Source of the DNA: Synechococcus sp. A15-62
GTDB taxonomy: Bacteria > Cyanobacteriota > Cyanobacteriia > PCC-6307 > Cyanobiaceae
Length of the DNA: 64,000 nucleotides
Direction of reading: 5' to 3'
NCBI RefSeq assembly: GCF_014280075.1
Contig: NZ_CP047950.1
Location: 1,798,001-1,862,000 of the forward strand
The notes below the pieces were generated by a model. It was given only the letters and a program-made list of their open reading frames with translations, had not been told where the DNA came from and made no database searches. The translations under genes were made by a program, and so were the position numbers. Positions 49,248 to 59,976 of this stretch are shown here, in pieces. Position 1 is the stretch's first letter; each line of letters opens with the position of its first letter.

Positions 49248-49958
49248 TCAGGCAGTGGGCTCCTCAAGCGAGTCCCAATGGAAGGGGTGGGGCGCCAGAT
49301 ACTCCGGAGAGCCACCCTGCGCTGGGGCCGTCAGCAAGAAATCAAAACTGATGGAACAGCGCAGCTCGTCTGGATCGTCGTTGGGCATAACGCTGTGCTG
49401 CAGGCTCGACGGAAACAGCACCAGCAAACCCGGGCGTGGGGCAAGATCCCAGTGGGACAGATTCAACGGGTGGCCTTCAGCAATCGGGCCGCTGTAACCC
49501 ACCGCCAAACCCGCCACCAACTCATTGGGTTGATGGGGGGCATGCAGCCGCAACACGCCCTCCTCTCCCGAGCCAGTACCCGTGAGGTAGAGAACAGCGC
49601 TGAGATGGGCATTGGGGTGATGGTGGCGGCCAATCGCTTGATCCCAATCACTGATCACAGGCCAGCAACGCTGCAGATGCAGGGCCACTTGGCTTCGCTC
49701 AAACCCAATCGAACCGAGATAACTCCAGGCCTGCTGAACCACCAGCTCAGCCAAGGCCTGAAAGGGCTGCTGTTGATGCAGCTGCCACACCCCATGCAGA
49801 TCCCCCGTCCAGGCGCAGCCTTCATTGGGGTTGCCCTCGGCCTCGCCGCGAAGCCCCAGCAGAGCCTGCATGGATGACGCCTGTTGCAGGGGGTCGAGAG
49901 GCAGTTGCGTTGTTGCCACCACGGTGGGGAAGAGCTGATGAAGCTGAAGCACGCCCAC
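49248..49958 (-). CDS. 2-oxoglutarate/Fe(II)-dependent oxygenase-like protein
   Basis: A 236-residue protein if started at GTG 49958 (VGVLQLHQLFPTVVATTQLP); GTG 49988 is also in frame, but anything earlier overlaps the atp operon terminator. The jelly-roll core shows RHHHPNAHLSAVLYLTG (metal ligand and partner region) and a distal His and Arg in QHSVMPNDDPDELRCSISFDF, as in the putative 2OG-Fe(II) oxygenase family TIGR02466. The substrate is unknown. It sits 32 nt upstream of the ferredoxin operon. Confidence 0.78.
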   Translation of the reverse strand: MGVLQLHQLFPTVVATTQLPLDPLQQASSMQALLGLRGEAEGNPNEGCAWTGDLHGVWQLHQQQPFQALAELVVQQAWSYLGSIGFERSQVALHLQRCWPVISDWDQAIGRHHHPNAHLSAVLYLTGTGSGEEGVLRLHAPHQPNELVAGLAVGYSGPIAEGHPLNLSHWDLAPRPGLLVLFPSSLQHSVMPNDDPDELRCSISFDFLLTAPAQGGSPEYLAPHPFHWDSLEEPTA

Positions 49959-49995
49959 ACCCTCCAACCGCTGCGCTTCACCGTTAACACGGCAC

Positions 49996-50021
49996 AAAAA
50001 AGCCGGCCCCGAAGGACCGGC
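49996..50021 (-). terminator. Rho-independent terminator of the atp operon
   Basis: On the reverse strand GCCGGTCC and GGGCCGGC pair around a TTCG loop (one G-T wobble) and run into a stretch of T. It lies about 28 nt after the atpG (gamma) stop. Confidence 0.85.
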
Positions 50022-50048
50022 ATTCGATAAATCGATCGACCAAAAGGA

Positions 50049-50999
50049 TCAGCCAACAGCGGCAGCACCACCTGCAACTTCCAGGATCTCCTGAGTAATC
50101 GCAGCCTGGCGGGCCTTGTTGTAGTCAAGGGTGAGGGTCTTGGCCAACTCCTTGGCGTTATCGCTGGCGTTGTTCATGGCCGTCATCCGGCTGGCCAGCT
50201 CTGAAGCAGCCGATTCCTGCAGGGAACGCAGCAACTGGTTCTGCAGATACAGCGGAAGCAGCGCATTGAGCAGCTGCTCGGGAGTCTGCTCAAACACGAT
50301 GTCCGAAGGGATCTTCGGCTCGGTGTTGGCAGGGCCTGCACCAGGCTCCACCGTCAGAAGGCCGTCCTTGGTGGTGAGACGGAAGATCTCATCCTCAGGA
50401 TCAGCGATGTCCTGTGGATCCAAGGGCAGGAGGGTCTGAACCACGGGCTTGCAGCTCACCAGGTTGATGAACTTGGTGAAGATCAGCTCGACGCGGTCGG
50501 TGCTTTCGGCCAGGAACTCAGCCAGCAGATCCGTGGAGATCGTGTTGGCCTCATCAGCGGTGGGAACCTGTTCCAGTCCGGAGAAGGTGGCCTGGATCGG
50601 GTAGTCACGACGGGTGAAGTAGCCGATGGCTTTGGTGCCGATCAGCAGCAGCTTCACATCGAAGCCCTTGCCCTTCAGCTCAGCAAAACGCTGTTCCGTG
50701 CGCTTAATGATGTTGGCGTTGTAGCCACCGCAAAGGCCACGATCACCGGTGACCGCCACCAGGGTGATGGTCTCAACATTGCGCTGCTGCATCAGGGGAG
50801 ATGCCGCGTCTTCGAAGCCCATACGGGACTGGAGGTTTTCCAGGATCCGGGCCAGCCGATCCGCGAAGGGACGGCTGCGGAGCACTTGCTCCTGGGCGCG
50901 GCGCACCTTGGCCGCAGCCACCAGGCGCATGGCCTCGGTGATCTTGCGGGTGTTTTTGACCGACTTAATTCGGTCTCGGATTTCCTTGAGATTCGCCAT
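50049..50999 (-). CDS. atpG: F1 ATP synthase subunit gamma
   Basis: The rotor subunit of F1. The 316-residue protein has the N-terminal helix [20 protein letters not shown], the conserved [16 protein letters not shown] and the C-terminal helix region [22 protein letters not shown] (only part listed). It is longer than E. coli gamma because of the cyanobacterial insertion in the middle. It is last in the main atp operon, 13 nt after atpA. Confidence 0.97.
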   Translation of the reverse strand: MANLKEIRDRIKSVKNTRKITEAMRLVAAAKVRRAQEQVLRSRPFADRLARILENLQSRMGFEDAASPLMQQRNVETITLVAVTGDRGLCGGYNANIIKRTEQRFAELKGKGFDVKLLLIGTKAIGYFTRRDYPIQATFSGLEQVPTADEANTISTDLLAEFLAESTDRVELIFTKFINLVSCKPVVQTLLPLDPQDIADPEDEIFRLTTKDGLLTVEPGAGPANTEPKIPSDIVFEQTPEQLLNALLPLYLQNQLLRSLQESAASELASRMTAMNNASDNAKELAKTLTLDYNKARQAAITQEILEVAGGAAAVG

Positions 51000-51012
51000 G
51001 TCGGCAGCTCCT

Positions 51013-52533
51013 TCAGGCCGCGGAGGCGACCATGGTGGACACGACTTCGGTGATGGCGTCCTTAAGGATCGCTTCAGCCTCAGGGCTCATCACTTTCTTC
51101 TCCTGGATTTCGGTGATGAACTCAGCCTTGTTGGACTTGAGGTACTCACGCAGTTCGCGGGAGAAGTCGACGACCTTGTCGACGGGAACGTCGTCGATCA
51201 AGCCCTTCACACCGGCGTAAACGATGGCGACCTGCTCAGCCAGGATCAGCGGGCTGAACTGGGGCTGCTTAAGCAGCTCACGAAGGCGCTTGCCGCGCTC
51301 CAGCTGCTGCTGGGTGGAGGCGTCCAGGTCAGAAGCGAACTGGGAGAAGGCGGCCAGCTCGTCGAACTGGGCCAGCTCCAGTTTCAGGGTGCCGGCAATC
51401 TTCTTGATGGCCTTGGTCTGGGCAGCACCGCCCACCCGGCTCACGGAGATACCCACGTTGATCGCAGGACGCAGGCCAGAGTTGAACAGGTCGGAGCTGA
51501 GGAAGATCTGACCATCCGTGATCGAAATCACGTTGGTGGGGATGTAAGCCGAAACGTCACCAGCCTGGGTCTCAATGATCGGCAGGGCCGTCATGGAACC
51601 CTTGCCCATGGCATCAGACAACTTGGCTGCACGCTCGAGCAGACGGCTGTGGCAGTAGAAGACGTCGCCGGGGTAGGCCTCACGACCGGGCGGACGACGC
51701 AGCAGGAGCGACATCTGGCGGTAGGCAGCAGCCTGCTTAGAGAGATCGTCGTAGATCACCAAGGTGGCCTTGCCCTTGTACATGAAGTACTCGGCGATGG
51801 TGGCACCGGTGTAGGGAGCCAGGTACTGCAACGCAGCAGGCTCGGAGGCGTTGGCTGCCACGATCACGGTGTAATCGAGAGCACCGCGCTCACGCAGCAC
51901 TTCAACGACGTTGGCCACGGAAGCAGCCTTCTGACCCACGGCGACGTAGACGCAGATCATGTCCTGATCCGCCTGGTTCAGGATCGTGTCGATCGCGATG
52001 GCGGTCTTGCCGGTCTGGCGGTCACCAATGATCAGCTCGCGCTGGCCACGGCCGACGGGGATCATCGCGTCGATCGCGGTGATGCCGGTCTGCATCGGCT
52101 CGTGCACCGACTTGCGCTGGATGATGCCGGGCGCCATGGATTCGATCAGGCGCGTCTCGCTGGTGGCGATTTCGCCCTTGCCGTCGATGGCGCGGCCCAG
52201 AGAGTTCACCACCCGGCCCAGCATGGCTTCACCCACTGGCACAGCGGCGATCTTGCCGGTGGCCTTCACCGTGCTGCCTTCCTGAATGCCGTAGCCCTCA
52301 CCCATCAGCACCGCGCCGACGTTGTCGTCTTCGAGGTTCAGGGCGATGCCTTCAGTGCCGTCCTCAAATTCAATGAGTTCGCCGGCCATGGCTTGCTGCA
52401 GGCCGTAAACGCGGGCGATGCCATCACCCACGGTCAGAACGGTGCCGACATTGCTGACGGAAACCGACTTGTCGTAGTCCTCAATCTGCTTCTTGAGGAT
52501 GGCGCTGATCTCGTCGGGACGGATGGAAACCAT
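51013..52533 (-). CDS. atpA: F1 ATP synthase subunit alpha
   Basis: The regulatory, nucleotide-binding alpha subunit. The 506-residue protein has the P-loop [14 protein letters not shown], the family segment [19 protein letters not shown] and normal length. It lies about 57 nt after atpH in the main operon. Confidence 0.98.
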   Translation of the reverse strand: MVSIRPDEISAILKKQIEDYDKSVSVSNVGTVLTVGDGIARVYGLQQAMAGELIEFEDGTEGIALNLEDDNVGAVLMGEGYGIQEGSTVKATGKIAAVPVGEAMLGRVVNSLGRAIDGKGEIATSETRLIESMAPGIIQRKSVHEPMQTGITAIDAMIPVGRGQRELIIGDRQTGKTAIAIDTILNQADQDMICVYVAVGQKAASVANVVEVLRERGALDYTVIVAANASEPAALQYLAPYTGATIAEYFMYKGKATLVIYDDLSKQAAAYRQMSLLLRRPPGREAYPGDVFYCHSRLLERAAKLSDAMGKGSMTALPIIETQAGDVSAYIPTNVISITDGQIFLSSDLFNSGLRPAINVGISVSRVGGAAQTKAIKKIAGTLKLELAQFDELAAFSQFASDLDASTQQQLERGKRLRELLKQPQFSPLILAEQVAIVYAGVKGLIDDVPVDKVVDFSRELREYLKSNKAEFITEIQEKKVMSPEAEAILKDAITEVVSTMVASAA

Positions 52534-52590
52534 GGCGTGTGATCCCTGCTGGGAGTTGGGGAGGAAGGAGCGGTGGAGGAAAGAGTGAGG

Positions 52591-53139
52591 TCAGCTCGCC
52601 TTGGCGAGTGCCAGACCGAGGCGACGAACCTGGCCAGACAGGCTGGCGTCAATCACCTGAGATCCGAGACTCACGACGAAACCGCCGATTAGGGACGGAT
52701 CCACACTGAGGTCGATGTCGACCTTGTTAGTGCCGGCCATGGCCTGCACCTTTTTGGACAGTGCCGCCTGTTGATCCTCAGTGAGGCTTTGAGCAGAACG
52801 GACCTGGGCCAGCGTGATGCCCTGCTGTTCCCGATAAAGCTCGAGGTAGCGAAGCATCACCGCATCGAAAGCGATAAGGCGTTGACGGTCAGCCAGCACC
52901 TTCAGCAAATTGAAAACTGAAGGAGTGACATCCTCACCCACAAGCGCCTTAAGAGCTTGCTTTTTGGCATCCGGCTCAAGCACCGGGGACACCATGGCGT
53001 CGCGGAAATCTTCGGAGTCGTTCCAGATCGCAAGCAGTTGCTTGCATTGATCGGCAACGGTTTCAGACTCGCCACGGGCCTCAGTGACCTGAAGCAATGC
53101 TTCGGCGTAGGGGGTAGCCAGGGAGTTGAGGAGAGGCAT
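52591..53139 (-). CDS. atpH: F1 ATP synthase subunit delta
   Basis: The delta subunit links F1 to the peripheral stalk. The 182-residue protein begins MPLLNSLATPYAEALLQV and has the C-terminal family region VDPSLIGGFVVSLGSQVIDA. The start overlaps the atpF stop by one base (TGATG). Confidence 0.96.
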   Translation of the reverse strand: MPLLNSLATPYAEALLQVTEARGESETVADQCKQLLAIWNDSEDFRDAMVSPVLEPDAKKQALKALVGEDVTPSVFNLLKVLADRQRLIAFDAVMLRYLELYREQQGITLAQVRSAQSLTEDQQAALSKKVQAMAGTNKVDIDLSVDPSLIGGFVVSLGSQVIDASLSGQVRRLGLALAKAS

Positions 53140-53621
53140 CAGGCGTTCTCCAGGTTTTTGATGGTGGAATCGATCAACTTGGCCTGAGCACTGGCATCAA
53201 GACGAGCCGGAAGTTCGGCGAGGACCTTGTCGATTGCAGCCAGGGCAGCCTCACGTCGCAGGCTGTCTTTGATCCGAGCAGCATCGGCTTCGGCATCGGC
53301 ATCGGCACCGGCCTTGATCGCAGCCATCACGGAGATGGTGCGCTTCTCGCCATCAGCACGGATGCCTGCGGCGCGGGCCTGACCATCAGCACGAATCTTC
53401 TCGGCTTTCTGCTGGGCAGCAGCCAACTCGGACTGGGCCTGGCTCAGGTTTTCGGTGGCGGTCTTCAGGCGGGACTCTGCGTCCTGCAATTCCTGAAGGA
53501 TGGCGGCACGGCGGCGTTCCAGGATTCCTCCCAGGAAACCGCGCAGGAACCAAAACAGGAGCCCGATCACGATGACCAGGTTGACCAGATTTGTCTCGAG
53601 CGGATTGAGATTGAGGGTCAT
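53139..53621 (-). CDS. atpF: Fo ATP synthase subunit b
   Basis: Peripheral-stalk subunit b: a single N-terminal membrane helix (NLVNLVIVIGLLFWFLRGFL) followed by a long Ala/Glu/Lys/Arg-rich coiled coil. The 160-residue size fits. ATG 53621 overlaps the b' stop by one base; GTG 53624 is an alternative. Confidence 0.95.
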   Translation of the reverse strand: MTLNLNPLETNLVNLVIVIGLLFWFLRGFLGGILERRRAAILQELQDAESRLKTATENLSQAQSELAAAQQKAEKIRADGQARAAGIRADGEKRTISVMAAIKAGADADAEADAARIKDSLRREAALAAIDKVLAELPARLDASAQAKLIDSTIKNLENA

Positions 53622-54085
53622 CACGCGGCCAGCAAACGGTTGATGATCGTGGTGCTCAGCTGATCCACCTGACCCTTGAGCTGGGTGCGGGCGGACTCAC
53701 GCTCGGCCTCGATGGCACGACGGCTTTCCTCTTTGGTGCGGTTGGCTTCAGCTTCCGCCTGGGCCAGCGCTTCGCGGTAAAGCCGATCAACTTCTTGTTC
53801 CGCCTCAACGATGACGGCCTGAGCGGCCTGGCGGGCACCTTTCAGCTGTTCAGCCAGATCAGCTTCCAGGCGTTCAACCTGAGCAAGCTTCTGCTTGGCA
53901 TCAGCACGACTGGTGGAGATGTAGCCCTCACGATCTTCCACGACCTTGCCGACCGGACGGAAGAAGAGGACATTGAGCAGGAAGGTGAGGAGAACCACCT
54001 GAACCGCCATCAGCGGAAGGGTGGCATCGAGGTCAAAAAGACCTCCCTCCGGAACACCTGCTTCAGCGAGCAGAAGCCAGGTCAT
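53621..54085 (-). CDS. Fo ATP synthase subunit b'
   Basis: The second stalk subunit, a duplicate of b found in cyanobacteria, plastids and purple bacteria. The 154-residue protein has one membrane helix ([20 protein letters not shown]) and a coiled coil (about 45-150). It follows atpE and overlaps the b subunit gene. Often called atpG or atpF2 in cyanobacteria; no symbol is given to avoid confusion with gamma. Confidence 0.94.
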   Translation of the reverse strand: MTWLLLAEAGVPEGGLFDLDATLPLMAVQVVLLTFLLNVLFFRPVGKVVEDREGYISTSRADAKQKLAQVERLEADLAEQLKGARQAAQAVIVEAEQEVDRLYREALAQAEAEANRTKEESRRAIEAERESARTQLKGQVDQLSTTIINRLLAA

Positions 54086-54154
54086 GGAAAGGTGCGCCGG
54101 GAAGGAATCGAAACAAGAAGTTCAGGAGGGGGATCAGCGATCCCCCTGCACTGA

Positions 54155-54573
<419 letters not shown>

Positions 54574-55299
54574 TTAGTGAGCCTCGTGGAGGCCTTCACC
54601 GATGTAGAAGGAAGCCAGGGTCGCAAAGATCAGAGCCTGAATGGCACTGGTGAACAGACCCAGGAGCATCACAGGCAGGGGCACGATCAGCGGAACCAGA
54701 TAAACCAGCACTCCCACAGCCAATTCGTCAGCCAGGATGTTTCCGAACAGACGGAAGGAAAGGGAGAGAGGCTTGGTGAATTCCTCGATGATCTTGAACG
54801 GGAGCATGATCGGGGTCGGCTCCACGTACAGCTCGAAGAAGCGCAGGCCCTTTCGGCTCAGGCCGGCATAGAAGTACGCCAGTGACACCAGCAGAGCCAT
54901 CGCCACGGTGGTGTTGATGTCTGCGGTGGGAGCGCCGAGCTCACCCTCGGGGAGTTCGAAGATCTTCCAGGGGATCAGAGCTCCGCCCCAGTTGCTCACG
55001 AAGATGAACAGGAACAAGGTGCCGATGAACGGCAGCCAGTCGCGGTAGTACTTCTCGCCGATGTTGTCGCGGGCGATGTCGCGGATGAAATTCCAGAGGA
55101 ATTCGAGCAGGTTCTGCAGACCGATCGGGTCGCGCTTCATCCCGCGGGTGCCGACAAGCACCACAGCGAGGAGGATGCCGATCAGGATCCAGGAGCTCAG
55201 GAACACCTGGCCGTGCAGATACAGATCGCCGATCTGCCAGTACAGGTGATGACCCACTTCCAGTTCAGCGAACGGGAGTGGTAAGGGCAACAAAGCCAT
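54574..55299 (-). CDS. atpB: Fo ATP synthase subunit a
   Basis: The proton channel subunit. The 241-residue protein has five or six membrane helices and the essential Arg segment [19 protein letters not shown], plus the C-terminal helix [20 protein letters not shown]. It follows the small atp1 gene by 24 nt. Confidence 0.97.
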   Translation of the reverse strand: MALLPLPLPFAELEVGHHLYWQIGDLYLHGQVFLSSWILIGILLAVVLVGTRGMKRDPIGLQNLLEFLWNFIRDIARDNIGEKYYRDWLPFIGTLFLFIFVSNWGGALIPWKIFELPEGELGAPTADINTTVAMALLVSLAYFYAGLSRKGLRFFELYVEPTPIMLPFKIIEEFTKPLSLSFRLFGNILADELAVGVLVYLVPLIVPLPVMLLGLFTSAIQALIFATLASFYIGEGLHEAH

Positions 55300-55323
55300 G
55301 GGTGCAGAGAAAAGTGCTCAGAC

Positions 55324-55695
55324 TCAGCGGTCGTCGAAGACGTGCTGAAGAATCAGGGCGGGCTTGTAGAGAAGGAATCCCAGGAAGGCCGGCAGCAGAT
55401 CGAGCTGAGGCAGCTTGGCCGAACCAACCACAAGCAGGGTTGGAACGATGAGCTGAAAACGCCCCAGTCCACGGGACTGGTCACTGAGCCGGGCCACACT
55501 GCGAGCCAACAAGCGCACGTACAGAAGTCCGGCGCAGGAGCCCACAAAAACACTGCCGGCCACCGAGAGATTCATGGTGAGAGCCACGATCGGAACCGTG
55601 ACGAGTGACACCAGAACGGTGGCCAACAGCAGGCGACGTTGAAGACGGTAAAAATCTTCCAAGCGCTGCCTGAAATGGCGCGCGGAATCTATCAC
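55324..55695 (-). CDS. ATP synthase operon protein Atp1 (AtpI-like)
   Basis: A 123-residue membrane protein at the head of the atp operon, starting at GTG 55695 (VIDSARHFRQRLEDFYRL). It has hydrophobic stretches (LLLATVLVSLVTVPIVALTM; LSVAGSVFVGSCAGLLYVRL) in the position of AtpI/Atp1, a chaperone-like factor for c-ring assembly. The frame is open further upstream, but those codons belong to the overlapping methyltransferase gene in another frame. It lies only 13 nt after that gene. Confidence 0.82.
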   Translation of the reverse strand: MIDSARHFRQRLEDFYRLQRRLLLATVLVSLVTVPIVALTMNLSVAGSVFVGSCAGLLYVRLLARSVARLSDQSRGLGRFQLIVPTLLVVGSAKLPQLDLLPAFLGFLLYKPALILQHVFDDR

Positions 55696-55708
55696 GCGTT
55701 CGCTGCTG

Positions 55709-56878
55709 TTATTCCTGCAACAGAAGCAGCTGGCGATCCACAAGTTCGCGGATCTCATCAGGAGACGCAAGGGCCCCCAGCCTCTGTTCCGGCTGCTCAG
55801 CGACAGTCCGCAGCAGGGCGCGGTCGCCATCACTGAGCTGAATGGGCTCCATGTTGCGACCAAGAATTGGATCGGGTTCCCCCCAGAGGCAGGGCTGAAC
55901 CAAACCGCTGGCCAGGCCAAGGGCCTCATCACTCCAGCGAGGTCGCTCCACCGGTGCCGCGGAGAGAAAGAACTCGAAGTGGCTGATGTCGGGATCCAGC
56001 TGCTCCACAAGCTCCCACTGCTGACGCGGTGGCAAGGCCTGGGCTCGCTCCAGCAGTTCTCCCTGCAGAAGACGGGATGGATCCCAAACCTCCGGATTGG
56101 AGAAGCCGGCGAAATGCAGACCCGCCGTTTCGATGAACGCGAAGAGACGCTCGAGGTTGTAACTGGTTTCCTGCGGGTGCAGGTACATGTCCGCGAAGTT
56201 CGCGTCAGGTGCGCAGTCCACGACCCAGCGTTCCCGGTGATGACGGGCAAGGCGGTTGCCCTCGGGCAGGGTCTCGAACAGCTCCCGCCCCAGACGTAGG
56301 CCCTCCGAGCCTGTGCCGGCATTGAGAAGACTCAGCGCTTTCTGGGTGCGATGGATCTCCCAGCGACCGGCATCGGCGTAAAGAAAGAGATGCAGCAGAC
56401 CCGAAGGAGCCAGGCGATCCGCCAGGGAGCGCAACCCCGCTTCCGGCTGATCCAGGTGATGCAACACCCCCACCGAATTGATGTAGTCGAACGACCCTTC
56501 GTCGCTCAGATCAAGAAGACTGCGCTGCACCTGACGCAGAGAGGTCACTTGCTCGGCCGCCCCCGAGCGCCGGCAGCGTTCCCGCGCCACCGCCAGCGCC
56601 CCATCACTGATGTCCACCCCGAGCACGTCAGCACCAGGGTTTAGATGGCATAGGTAGTCGGTGCTGACCCCGGTTCCGCAGCCGGCATCGAGAATTCGCG
56701 GCGCCTCCATCCCTGCAGGGATCGATCCGTGCACGGCGGCCAGAACACTGCGGTGACACCAACGCCAGTTGTATCCAGGTGGCGGCCCGTCCTGCAGTGG
56801 ATCCCCTGGGAAAGGGAAACGGTCATAAAACGCACTCACCACGGGAGTCGCAGCATCACTGGGCTTGGGGTGGGTCAT
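55709..56878 (-). CDS. Class I SAM-dependent methyltransferase
   Basis: A 389-residue protein with SAM motif I (ILDAGCGTGVSTDYL), motif II (VLGVDISDGAL) and the motif IV region (INSVGVLHHLDQP). The C-terminal 150 residues form an extra domain of unknown role. ATG 56878 (MTHPKPSDAATPVVSAFYD) is preferred; an earlier ATG at 56956 is in frame. It is divergent from apcE (146 nt apart) and lies directly upstream of the atp operon on the same strand, with only 13 nt before atp1. Substrate unknown. Confidence 0.8.
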   Translation of the reverse strand: MTHPKPSDAATPVVSAFYDRFPFPGDPLQDGPPPGYNWRWCHRSVLAAVHGSIPAGMEAPRILDAGCGTGVSTDYLCHLNPGADVLGVDISDGALAVARERCRRSGAAEQVTSLRQVQRSLLDLSDEGSFDYINSVGVLHHLDQPEAGLRSLADRLAPSGLLHLFLYADAGRWEIHRTQKALSLLNAGTGSEGLRLGRELFETLPEGNRLARHHRERWVVDCAPDANFADMYLHPQETSYNLERLFAFIETAGLHFAGFSNPEVWDPSRLLQGELLERAQALPPRQQWELVEQLDPDISHFEFFLSAAPVERPRWSDEALGLASGLVQPCLWGEPDPILGRNMEPIQLSDGDRALLRTVAEQPEQRLGALASPDEIRELVDRQLLLLQE

Positions 56879-57024
56879 GCAGCGCTGATTTCGCGCCTGC
56901 GAGCTTTTCACGTCAGACCCGTGGATCCCCTGCAGCACCGCAAGGCCTGCAAACATTTGTTCATGGGGGCACGGAGGGCCATCCCAGCAGCCGTAACGTG
57001 GCGCGATCCGGCTTGCTTTCGTCG

Positions 57025-59976
57025 ATGACAGTGACCGCCAGCAGCGGCAGCCCGCGCGTGTCTCCCCAACTGTTCGACACGCTGCCGCTCTCCAGCGTCC
57101 GTCAGGCAGAGCAGCAGGACCGATTCCCTGACAACGGGGAGTTGGACAGTCTTGTGACCTTCTTCCGCACCGGTCAGGACCGGATCGAAGCGTCCCGGAT
57201 CATTGCGGCCAACGCCGAGGCCATCGTGGCCCGCGCCGCCAACAGAATTTTTGTGGGGGGAACGCCCCTCTCCTTCCTTGAAGCGCCTCTAACAACGGGC
57301 GAAACCGGACGTTCAACACGTCAGGAGGGCACTCCGTTGGCAGCTGACCAAGCCGCCTTTGAGCAGTCGGTGCGCACGTTTACTGGCGATAGCGGCACCA
57401 AAAAAAGAGGCAACTTTCTGACCCGTCTTCTCGAAGGGGCCGGAGGGGATGCTGATATTCGAGTGGTACTTCCCACAGGCTTCAACGCCATCAGCGTGGC
57501 CAAATACGGCCCGGCCTTCATGCGCAAGTCGGTGCGCGACATGGGTTGGTTCCTGCGCTACGTGGGCTACGCACTGGTCGCCGGAGACCCCAGCATCCTT
57601 GCGGTGAACACCCGCGGGCTCCGGGACATCCTTCTCGAGAACTGCTCCCTGGCCGCCACCAATGTGGCCCTTCAGGAAATGCGTGCCGCCTCAGCGGAGC
57701 TGCTAAGGGATCGCCCTGAAGCCCGTCAGATGACCATCGACTGCTTCAACGTGCTGTTGCAGGAGCTGGCCATCCCCACTCCCAGCACCAAACAACGCCA
57801 GGGGAGTGCAGTGCAGCAGGGCCTGCAGCTGCCGGCGATCTATGCCCTGGCTTCAGAGGGACGCCAGCTGTTTGAAATGCGTCCCGGTCTGTCCGGAGCC
57901 GAAAAAGCAGAAATCATCCGCGCCGCCTACCGCCAGGTGTTTGAGCGCGACATCGCCAAGGGCTACTCCCAGACTCCCTGTGCCGATAAGGCCAGCGCTG
58001 TCAGCCAGGGCCAAATCTCAATGCGCGAATTCGTTCGCGCCCTTGGCCGCAGCAAGGAATACCGCCAGCAGTTCCACGACGGTTTCGTCAACAGCCGCGT
58101 GGTGGAACTGGCTTACCGCCACTTCCTCGGCCGGGGCATCAGCTCCCTTGAGGAATTCCGCAAGTCGTTCGCCATCCTCAGCGACCAGGGCCTCAACGGT
58201 CTTGTGGATGTGCTGGTGAATTCCTCGGAGTACGCCCAGGCCTTCGGAGAGGAAACCGTTCCCTACCTGCGCGATCTCGGCACGGAAGCTCAGGAAAGTG
58301 CCGGCTGGGGCTCCAACCGCAAGTTGTTCAACTTCAGCGCCCCGTTCGATGGCGCACCGCAGTACGTCACTCTCTACGCCTCCTACCGCCAGCCCTTTGC
58401 CGACCAGCACGTCTACGGCGGTGGCAATGATCCGGTGGCGAACAAATTCGGCGCCATCTTCCCCAGCGGAACCGCCTCAGTCGCCACCCGACCAGCCCCC
58501 TACGGCTACGACAGTCGCCGATTGCTCGTGAGCAACGGCCTCAACAGCCCTGGCCAACTGGACAGCGACAGTTTCCGCAAGAGCCGCCCCCGCAAGGGTG
58601 GTCCGCGTGTGATGCGACTTCAGCAGATCGCCACGGGTGGCACTGTGAATCCAGGGCGAGGTGGTCAGCCCAGCGTCCGTACGACTGAGGCCAGCACCCA
58701 AGCCGTCATCAAGGCTGTTTACGTGCAAGTGCTAGGCAACGGCGGCTATGCGGGAGAGCGGATGAGCTCTGATGAAGCCCGCCTAGAAAACGGAGACATC
58801 TCCCTCAAGGATTTTGTTCGGGCAGTCGCCAAATCCGATGCTTTCCGACGCCGCTACTGGAGCGGCCTCTACATCGTGAAAGCGATCGAAGTCATGCACC
58901 GCCGTCTGCTGGGACGCCCCACCTTCGGCCGCTGGGAAATCGATGCGCTCTTCGATACAGCCGCAAGACAGGGCTTCTACGGCGTGGTGGACGCACTAAT
59001 CGACAGCAAGGACTACAGCGAAGCTTTTGGGGCCGACACAGTCCCCTACGAACGTTTCATCACACCTGGTGATGTGACTGCACGCCGAACTCCAGGCTGG
59101 TCACGTGCTCTCAATCTTGAGGCTGCCGCTGACCTAACCCTCAGCAGCCGTCCAGAAACACAGCGGTCCGAGGCATTCCGCAGTAGTGGCGATGTGACGC
59201 CACGCAACCTGCCCGACACGCAAAAGACAGCCACCCAAGACTTCACGACAACGACGAGCGGAAACGCCGGTGCGCCCAGTTGGCTGTCGGTGGTGCGTCA
59301 ACAACGTCTTGCATCCAACAGGACTGGCTTCCCGATGCGGCGAGCCAGCAACTCAACGCCAACCAGCATTGGTGGCCGGTCATGGAGCGTTGAGCTGATT
59401 TCTTCCAACGCGCGGAGCGGGCAAGCACTCCCACGCATGGGCATGGCTCTTGTCACAGAAGGCGCTGAAGGATTCCGCTTGCGGGGTGGACTTCCCGCGA
59501 CGCTGGAGCTGAAACAGCCGTGCAGCGAAGATGAACTCCAGACTGCTGTGAATGCAACTTACAAGCAGCTTCTCAACCGTGTCCCCACAGGGAATGAGCG
59601 TCTGATCAGCTCGGAATCACGGCTGCGCAATCAGGACATTGACCTGACCGAGTTCATTGCTGAAGTAGCGATGAGCGAAGCGTTCCAGAACCGAATCGCC
59701 ACGATGGCACCCCTTCGGGCCGCGTCCGCGGCAGGTTTGGCTCTGCTGGGACGGGCCACCACCCCAGCGGAGACCAGCCGCTTCCTGATCACCCGCGCTC
59801 AAGCTGGTCATGGCGCTGCCGTGACTGAACTTTTGGCGGAACGGATCAGCACGACGGTGCCCCGCATCGACGGCATGGCGACCGCATCAGGGGTCAACCA
59901 AGCCACCATCCAGCGCACGGCCTCGCTCTACCGCGGCAATGCCGGCCTGAATCCACCGACGGGCGACGCGATCTGA
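57025..59976 (+). CDS. apcE: Phycobilisome core-membrane linker (ApcE, L-CM)
   Basis: ApcE anchors the phycobilisome core to the thylakoid and carries the terminal energy-emitting bilin. The 983-residue protein has an N-terminal phycobiliprotein-like domain (about 20-240) with a loop insertion near residues 80-145 and the chromophore-binding Cys near 207 (LLENCSLAATNVALQE). Three PBS-linker (REP) domains follow, with starts near IIRAAYRQVFERDI, VIKAVYVQVLGNGG and VNATYKQLLNRV. Three REP domains indicate a tricylindrical core. ATG 57025 is preferred over the upstream open frame. apcABC follow about 410 nt downstream. Confidence 0.96.
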   Translation: MTVTASSGSPRVSPQLFDTLPLSSVRQAEQQDRFPDNGELDSLVTFFRTGQDRIEASRIIAANAEAIVARAANRIFVGGTPLSFLEAPLTTGETGRSTRQEGTPLAADQAAFEQSVRTFTGDSGTKKRGNFLTRLLEGAGGDADIRVVLPTGFNAISVAKYGPAFMRKSVRDMGWFLRYVGYALVAGDPSILAVNTRGLRDILLENCSLAATNVALQEMRAASAELLRDRPEARQMTIDCFNVLLQELAIPTPSTKQRQGSAVQQGLQLPAIYALASEGRQLFEMRPGLSGAEKAEIIRAAYRQVFERDIAKGYSQTPCADKASAVSQGQISMREFVRALGRSKEYRQQFHDGFVNSRVVELAYRHFLGRGISSLEEFRKSFAILSDQGLNGLVDVLVNSSEYAQAFGEETVPYLRDLGTEAQESAGWGSNRKLFNFSAPFDGAPQYVTLYASYRQPFADQHVYGGGNDPVANKFGAIFPSGTASVATRPAPYGYDSRRLLVSNGLNSPGQLDSDSFRKSRPRKGGPRVMRLQQIATGGTVNPGRGGQPSVRTTEASTQAVIKAVYVQVLGNGGYAGERMSSDEARLENGDISLKDFVRAVAKSDAFRRRYWSGLYIVKAIEVMHRRLLGRPTFGRWEIDALFDTAARQGFYGVVDALIDSKDYSEAFGADTVPYERFITPGDVTARRTPGWSRALNLEAAADLTLSSRPETQRSEAFRSSGDVTPRNLPDTQKTATQDFTTTTSGNAGAPSWLSVVRQQRLASNRTGFPMRRASNSTPTSIGGRSWSVELISSNARSGQALPRMGMALVTEGAEGFRLRGGLPATLELKQPCSEDELQTAVNATYKQLLNRVPTGNERLISSESRLRNQDIDLTEFIAEVAMSEAFQNRIATMAPLRAASAAGLALLGRATTPAETSRFLITRAQAGHGAAVTELLAERISTTVPRIDGMATASGVNQATIQRTASLYRGNAGLNPPTGDAI

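Noticed and set aside
50749-52542. 597-codon forward frame opposite atpG/atpA
   Set aside because: Shadow of the atp operon genes.
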